Below are positions 13,365 through 17,411 of a stretch of DNA of 17,411 nt, piece after piece. This DNA comes from VFJL01 sp043752345 (GTDB lineage Bacteria; Pseudomonadota; Gammaproteobacteria; Burkholderiales; Nitrosomonadaceae): NCBI GenBank assembly GCA_043752345.1, contig JAYUYT010000017.1:1-17411 (forward strand), written 5' to 3'. Position numbers and translations under genes: made by a program. Below the pieces are notes generated by a model, which was not told the origin of the DNA, searched no databases, and saw nothing but the letters and a program-made list of their open reading frames with translations. Position 1 is the stretch's first letter. Every line of letters starts with the position of its first letter.

Positions 13365-14840
13365 ATGCTTGCGACACTGACACAGAACGCTTCACCTCCA
13401 AGCCATTCCACCAAGGCAACACACATTCTGGTGATATTGCCGAAACCAGGCAAGTCGCCGGATAAATTCCCGGATAAACTCGATTTCCTGGGCAGAGACG
13501 TGCTGGGGAACTTGTTGGCGCGGCGCAAGATGAAACCGGATGAAATCAGCGATGCACCGGTGAGCGCCAATCTCAAGAATGGTGCGTTGTGTGCCTGGGT
13601 CATGCCGGACTTGAGCAAGTCCAGATACGAGCAGCAAACCTGTGTGCGCAAAGCCGTGCAATTGCTGCTGGAAGAGAATCCGGCAGAGATACATCTTGCG
13701 GTTTACGGCGATGCCGAGCAGAAGCGCGTATTTGCGGAATTGGCGGTGTATGCCGCGTGGGTCAACGGTGCGCTACTGCCGTCGCGCAAAACCGGCAAGA
13801 AGAAGCCGGGCAGGAAAGCGCTCACCGGAATCGTGCTGCATGGGCACAAGGAAGCCGATGGCTTTGCGCTGCTGTGCGCCAAGGCGGAAGGCAACCTGCT
13901 CACGCGTGAATTGACGATGCTGCCGCCGAATGAACTGACGCCGGGGGCTTATCGCAAACGCGTCAAGAAGCTCGCAGCCAGTGAAGGCTGGAAGCACCAG
14001 GAATTTGATCTCAAGGCGTTGCGCAAGATGGGTGCGGGCGCATTTGTCGCAGTGGCCCAGGGCAGCGACCCGGAAGACGCTGCCATCGTGCATTTGCAGC
14101 GACGCGTAAAGGGTGCGAAGAAAACCGTGGCATTGGTGGGCAAGGGTATCTGCTTCGATACCGGCGGCAACAATCTGAAGCCGGCGCGCTACATGCATGG
14201 GATGCACGAGGACATGAACGGCTCGGCGGTGGCTCTGGGCATCCTGTTGGCCGCCACCCGCGCCGGTCTGCCGGTAAACATCGATTGCTGGCTAGCCATT
14301 GCGCAGAACCACATTGGTCCCCGCGCCTACAAGCAGAACGACGTCATCACGGCATTGAACGGCACCACCATCGAAATCATGCACACCGATGCCGAGGGAC
14401 GCATGGTGCTGGCCGACACATTGACGCTGGCGGTGAAGCAGAAACCTGATGTGATGATGGATTTCGCCACGCTGACCGGCAGCATGCACGTGGCGCTGGG
14501 GTCGCGTTACAGCGGCATTTTCAGCAACCGTGATGATCTGGCGCAGCAGGCACTGGCAGCAGGAAAATCCAGTGGCGAACGCATCTGGGCATTTCCGATG
14601 GATGCCGATTACGAGACCGATCTGGAAAGCAAAATTGCCGACATCAAGCAATGCACGCTGGATGGCGAGGCGGACCACATCCTTGCTACGCGTTTCCTCA
14701 GCCGCTTTGCCGGCGATACACCATGGCTGCATATGGATCTCTCCGCCAGCAGCAGCAAAGGCGGGCTGGGCGCGGTAGGCAGCGACGTCACCGGCTTTGG
14801 CGTGGCGTGGGGAACGGATATGCTAAACTTGCTACCTTGA
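13365..14840 (+). CDS. M17 family leucyl aminopeptidase
   Basis: A dinuclear-metal exopeptidase that removes N-terminal residues from peptides in the cytoplasm; M17 enzymes form hexamers. At 491 residues it has a variable N-terminal macro-like domain (about 1-170) and a well-conserved catalytic domain. All metal ligands are visible: K260 and D265 (GKGICFDTGG), D283 (HEDMNGSA), D342 and E344 (HTDAEGRM). The catalytic K272 (NLKPA) and R346 are also present, so it should be active. The N-terminal domain is unlike classical PepA, and I cannot tell whether it is the main PepA or a paralog, so no symbol is given. The Shine-Dalgarno is weak. It is divergent from thyA, and aroC follows after 18 bp, suggesting co-transcription. 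Confidence 0.93.
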   Translation: MLATLTQNASPPSHSTKATHILVILPKPGKSPDKFPDKLDFLGRDVLGNLLARRKMKPDEISDAPVSANLKNGALCAWVMPDLSKSRYEQQTCVRKAVQLLLEENPAEIHLAVYGDAEQKRVFAELAVYAAWVNGALLPSRKTGKKKPGRKALTGIVLHGHKEADGFALLCAKAEGNLLTRELTMLPPNELTPGAYRKRVKKLAASEGWKHQEFDLKALRKMGAGAFVAVAQGSDPEDAAIVHLQRRVKGAKKTVALVGKGICFDTGGNNLKPARYMHGMHEDMNGSAVALGILLAATRAGLPVNIDCWLAIAQNHIGPRAYKQNDVITALNGTTIEIMHTDAEGRMVLADTLTLAVKQKPDVMMDFATLTGSMHVALGSRYSGIFSNRDDLAQQALAAGKSSGERIWAFPMDADYETDLESKIADIKQCTLDGEADHILATRFLSRFAGDTPWLHMDLSASSSKGGLGAVGSDVTGFGVAWGTDMLNLLP

Positions 14841-14858
14841 TTTTGTGAGAGTAACAGT

Positions 14859-16031
14859 ATGTCAGGCAATACCCTCGGCAAGCTTTTCTGCGTCACTTCC
14901 TTCGGTGAATCTCACGGCCCCGCGATTGGTTGCGTAGTCGATGGTTGTCCGCCCGGAATGGAGTTGTCCGTCGCGGACATTCAGCAGGAGCTGGACCGGC
15001 GCAAGCCCGGCACCTCCCGCCATGTCACCCAGCGGCGCGAATCCGACACGGTGGAAATCCTCTCCGGCGTGTTCGAGGGTAAAACCACCGGCACGCCGAT
15101 TGCGCTGTTGATCCGCAATGAAGATCAGCGCAGCAAGGATTACAGCAAGATCATGGACACCTTCCGCCCGGGGCATGCGGACTACAGCTATTGGCAGAAA
15201 TACGGCATACGCGACTACCGTGGCGGCGGACGTTCCTCTGCGCGCGAAACTGCGGTACGGGTGGCAGCAGCGGCCATTGCCAGAAAATGGCTGAGCGAAA
15301 AATACGGCGTGGCGATACGCGGCTACCTGGCGCAATTGGGGCCGGTGGAGATTCCGTTCAAACAATGGAAGGCGGTGAAGCAGAATCCGTTTTTTGCGGC
15401 CGATGCCAGGCTGGTGCCGCACCTTGAAGAATTCATGGACAAGTTGCGCAAATCCGGCGATTCGGTCGGAGCAAAAATCAGTGTAGTGGCGGAAGGCGTA
15501 CCGGTAGGCTGGGGCGAACCGGTATACGACCGGCTGGATGCGGAAATCGCTTATGCCATGATGAGCATCAATGCGGTAAAAGGGGTGGAGATCGGCGCAG
15601 GGTTTGCCAGCGTCGCGCAGAAAGGCACCGAACACTCCGACGAAATCACTCCCGCAGGTTTCCTCAGCAACAACGCTGGCGGCATTCTGGGCGGCATTTC
15701 CACCGGTCAGGACATCGTCGTGAATCTTGCCATCAAACCCACTTCCAGTATCCGCCTGGAGCGGCGCTCGATCGACAAGGCGGGCAAGCCGGTGATCGTG
15801 AAAACTCACGGCAGACACGATCCCTGTGTCGGCATTCGCGCGACTCCTATCGCTGAAGCGATGCTGGCGCTGGTGCTGATGGATCATGCCTTGCGTCATC
15901 GCGCACAGAACGCCGACGTGGTGTGCAAAACGCCAAAAATCCCCAGCAAAGTCGGCAAGAAAAAATCCGCGCCATCCAAAGCCAGGGCAAAACCCAAGCC
16001 CGCAGAAAACCCGGAACCGGATGAGGCCTGA
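14859..16031 (+). CDS. aroC: chorismate synthase
   Basis: The last shikimate-pathway step: converts EPSP to chorismate with reduced FMN, feeding aromatic amino acids, folate and ubiquinone. Key segments are SFGESHGPAIGCVVDGCPPG with H19, RRKPGTSRHVTQRRESD (48-63), FRPGHADYSY with H106, and YRGGGRSSARET (120-131). The C-terminal core ends with HGRHDPCVGIRATPIAEAM and DHALRHRAQNADV. At 390 residues it is about 29 longer than E. coli AroC (361). The extra residues (about 357-390) form a Lys/Pro/Ala-rich tail, TPKIPSKVGKKKSAPSKARA and on to PEPDEA, that is probably disordered. The ATG at 14859 has only a GAGAG as ribosome-binding site. It lies 18 bp after the aminopeptidase gene. Confidence 0.97.
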   Translation: MSGNTLGKLFCVTSFGESHGPAIGCVVDGCPPGMELSVADIQQELDRRKPGTSRHVTQRRESDTVEILSGVFEGKTTGTPIALLIRNEDQRSKDYSKIMDTFRPGHADYSYWQKYGIRDYRGGGRSSARETAVRVAAAAIARKWLSEKYGVAIRGYLAQLGPVEIPFKQWKAVKQNPFFAADARLVPHLEEFMDKLRKSGDSVGAKISVVAEGVPVGWGEPVYDRLDAEIAYAMMSINAVKGVEIGAGFASVAQKGTEHSDEITPAGFLSNNAGGILGGISTGQDIVVNLAIKPTSSIRLERRSIDKAGKPVIVKTHGRHDPCVGIRATPIAEAMLALVLMDHALRHRAQNADVVCKTPKIPSKVGKKKSAPSKARAKPKPAENPEPDEA

Positions 16032-16113
16032 AGCCTGATCTGACTGAGGTGGACTGCGCTCACGTACAGGATGGCCTTTCGGTCATCATCCATCGGTACT
16101 ATCGGCACACCCC

Positions 16114-17253
16114 ATGAAGCAACGCTGGGATATTTTCTGCAATATCGTCGACAATTTCGGTGACATCGGTGTCTGCTGGCGGCTCGCACGCCAGTTGACG
16201 CTCGAGCATGAACTGGCAGTAAGACTGTGGGTGGACGATCTGGCCAGCTTCGCCCGTATCGCGCCGAATGCTGACCCGGTTGCGGCGCAACAGTGGCTGC
16301 GAGGGGTCGAAGTATGTCACTGGCAGCAGCCATTTGCCGGGGTCGAGCCTGCTGACGTCGTGATCGAAGCATTTGCCTGCGAATTGCCGGAGGACTATAT
16401 CGCTGCAATGGCGGCTTTGCCGCAGCGCCCGGTATGGATCAATCTGGAGTATCTCAGCGCCGAGAACTGGGTGACAGGCTGTCACCGCCTGCCGTCGCCG
16501 CATCCGCGCTTGCCGCTGGTAAAACTTTTTTTCTTTCCGGGTTTTGTGGAGGGTACCGGTGGACTGCTGCGCGAGCAGGGGTTATTGCCTGCCCGCAGTG
16601 CATTCGATAGCGTTGCGCAATCAGAATTCTGGCAGGGGTTGGGTGTACCGGCGCGCCAGGCAGGGGAGCTGCGCATTTCCTTGTTCTGCTATGGCAGCGC
16701 GCCGCTGCGTGACTTGTTCGCAGCCTGGGCCGCCTCGACCGTGCCGGTATCTGTGCTGCTGCCAGTGCCACAGGGATCGGTCGTTGACGCAGTTGCGGGT
16801 TTTTTTGGCGTTGAGTCTCCTGGTGCTGGCGAGACGTTGCAATTCGGGCAGTTGACGGTGCGCTTGATCCCGTTTCTGGAACAGAGCGAGTATGACAAGC
16901 TGCTGTGGGCCTGCGATATCAATTTTGTGCGTGGGGAAGATTCATTTGTTCGTGCCCAGTGGGCGGCACGACCGTTTGTCTGGCAGATCTACCCGCAAGC
17001 GGACAACGCACATCAAGTCAAACTGAATGCCTTCCTTGATCTTTATACCGCAGGAATGCCAGCAGACATGGCCGTTGCAGTGCGCGCCTTGTGGCATGAC
17101 TGGAATGGCGCTGGCCAGATCGATCATACTTGGCCAGTCTATGCCGCACATCAGGCTGCGTTGGCGCAGCATGGCGAAAAATGGGCAGAAGATCTGTGCC
17201 GTTTGGGAGATCTGGCATCCAATCTGGTACGATTCAGCCGGAATCAGATATAA
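16114..17253 (+). CDS. earP: EF-P arginine 32 rhamnosyltransferase
   Basis: Transfers L-rhamnose from dTDP-rhamnose to an arginine of elongation factor P (Arg32 in studied species), an inverting N-glycosylation that switches EF-P on for polyproline translation. At 379 residues it is the normal family length (formerly DUF2331). The N-terminal Rossmann domain begins WDIFCNIVDNFGDIGVCWRLA with D13 and D17; D17 lies near the aspartate shown to matter in Pseudomonas and Neisseria enzymes. The C-terminal domain carries the nucleotide-binding RGEDSFVRAQWA (273-284). It sits directly upstream of efp, the typical pairing. There is no clear Shine-Dalgarno before the ATG. An 82-bp gap after aroC holds a 7-pair hairpin (16070-16087) without a U-run. 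Confidence 0.95.
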   Translation: MKQRWDIFCNIVDNFGDIGVCWRLARQLTLEHELAVRLWVDDLASFARIAPNADPVAAQQWLRGVEVCHWQQPFAGVEPADVVIEAFACELPEDYIAAMAALPQRPVWINLEYLSAENWVTGCHRLPSPHPRLPLVKLFFFPGFVEGTGGLLREQGLLPARSAFDSVAQSEFWQGLGVPARQAGELRISLFCYGSAPLRDLFAAWAASTVPVSVLLPVPQGSVVDAVAGFFGVESPGAGETLQFGQLTVRLIPFLEQSEYDKLLWACDINFVRGEDSFVRAQWAARPFVWQIYPQADNAHQVKLNAFLDLYTAGMPADMAVAVRALWHDWNGAGQIDHTWPVYAAHQAALAQHGEKWAEDLCRLGDLASNLVRFSRNQI

Positions 17254-17254
17254 T
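17249..17254 (+). promoter_or_regulatory. candidate -10 box of efp inside the earP stop
   Basis: A perfect TATAAT that includes the TAA stop codon of earP. A weak -35 candidate (CTGGTA, 17225-17230) is 18 bp upstream. If used, it gives efp a leader of about 70 nt and expression independent of earP. Confidence 0.4.
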
Positions 17255-17331
17255 GCGTGGTTTTTAAAATTCCGGATCGCCAGCAGAGGCATCCGCATAG
17301 CACTTAACTTGCTAAATCCTCAGGAAGAAAC

Positions 17332-17411
17332 ATGAAAACCGCAATGGAACTCCGTGCAGGCAACGTCGTGATGGTCGGCAACGATCCGATGGTGGTACAG
17401 AAAGCCGAATT
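17332..17411 (+). CDS. efp: elongation factor P, N-terminal part
   Basis: Only the first 26 codons are in the window. The reading starts MKTAMELRAGNVVMVGNDPM, the KOW-like N-terminal domain start of betaproteobacterial EF-P. EF-P binds ribosomes stalled at consecutive prolines between the P and E sites and promotes peptide bond formation. The arginine at about position 32 that EarP should modify lies just past the window edge and cannot be checked. The ATG at 17332 has AGGAAG at 17322-17327. It is 78 bp after earP, which encodes its modifying enzyme. Confidence 0.95.
   Translation, partial: MKTAMELRAGNVVMVGNDPMVVQKAE

Noticed and set aside
14862..15899. 345-codon open frame antisense to aroC
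   Set aside because: Mirror frame of a certain gene; low-complexity His/Arg-rich translation without family features. The same holds for the long antisense frames over the decarboxylase (10713-11504), mrp (8657-9262) and dcd (9783-10397).
16070..16087. Hairpin after aroC as an intrinsic terminator
   Set aside because: The 7-pair stem with a G-U pair and a TTTC loop has no following U-run.

Overview
The window looks like core chromosome of a betaproteobacterium, probably in the Nitrosomonadales/Gallionellaceae area. This placement is inferred from gene content and order (guaB-guaA; ratA-rnfH divergent from smpB; metG divergent from mrp-dcd; an EarP/EF-P pair) and from protein flavour, not from any search. 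Nearly all of it is densely packed housekeeping genes with normal lengths and intact catalytic motifs. I see no insertion sequence, prophage, CRISPR array, rRNA or clear genomic island.

Layout. 1-52 is the 3' part of tRNA-Pro(CGG), followed closely by a small membrane-anchored zinc-finger protein of the PP0621 type. 366-3404 (minus) is the guaB-guaA operon for GMP synthesis. 3594-4881 holds a secreted DUF4124 protein converging on ratA-rnfH (minus). 4880-6378 (plus) holds smpB (trans-translation) and a Cox15-type heme A synthase. 6389-8557 (minus) is metG, divergent from mrp and dcd (8678-10337, plus). 10531-11918 is a self-contained transcription unit: a strong promoter, a 21-codon leader ORF with a near-perfect Shine-Dalgarno, a fold-III ornithine-type decarboxylase and a strong intrinsic terminator. 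11955-13255 (minus) is thyA-folA with an ATGA overlap. 13365-17411 (plus) runs M17 aminopeptidase, aroC, earP and the start of efp.

How the genes work together. GuaB and GuaA convert IMP to GMP. Dcd feeds dUTP/dUMP to ThyA, and FolA regenerates the folate that ThyA oxidises. SmpB rescues stalled ribosomes, while EF-P, activated by EarP through arginine rhamnosylation, prevents stalling at polyproline. The decarboxylase is expected to make putrescine.

The most interesting item is the leader ORF in front of the decarboxylase. It has the best ribosome-binding site in the window, it is out of frame with the decarboxylase, and it is followed at once by a CCTCC element able to pair with either of two GGAGG Shine-Dalgarno sequences. 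This resembles in principle, but not in sequence, the ornithine-sensing SpeFL leader of enterobacterial speF. Secondary points are a Cox15-class heme A synthase with no cox genes nearby, an insertion of about 28 residues in MetRS, and a Lys/Pro-rich tail on chorismate synthase.
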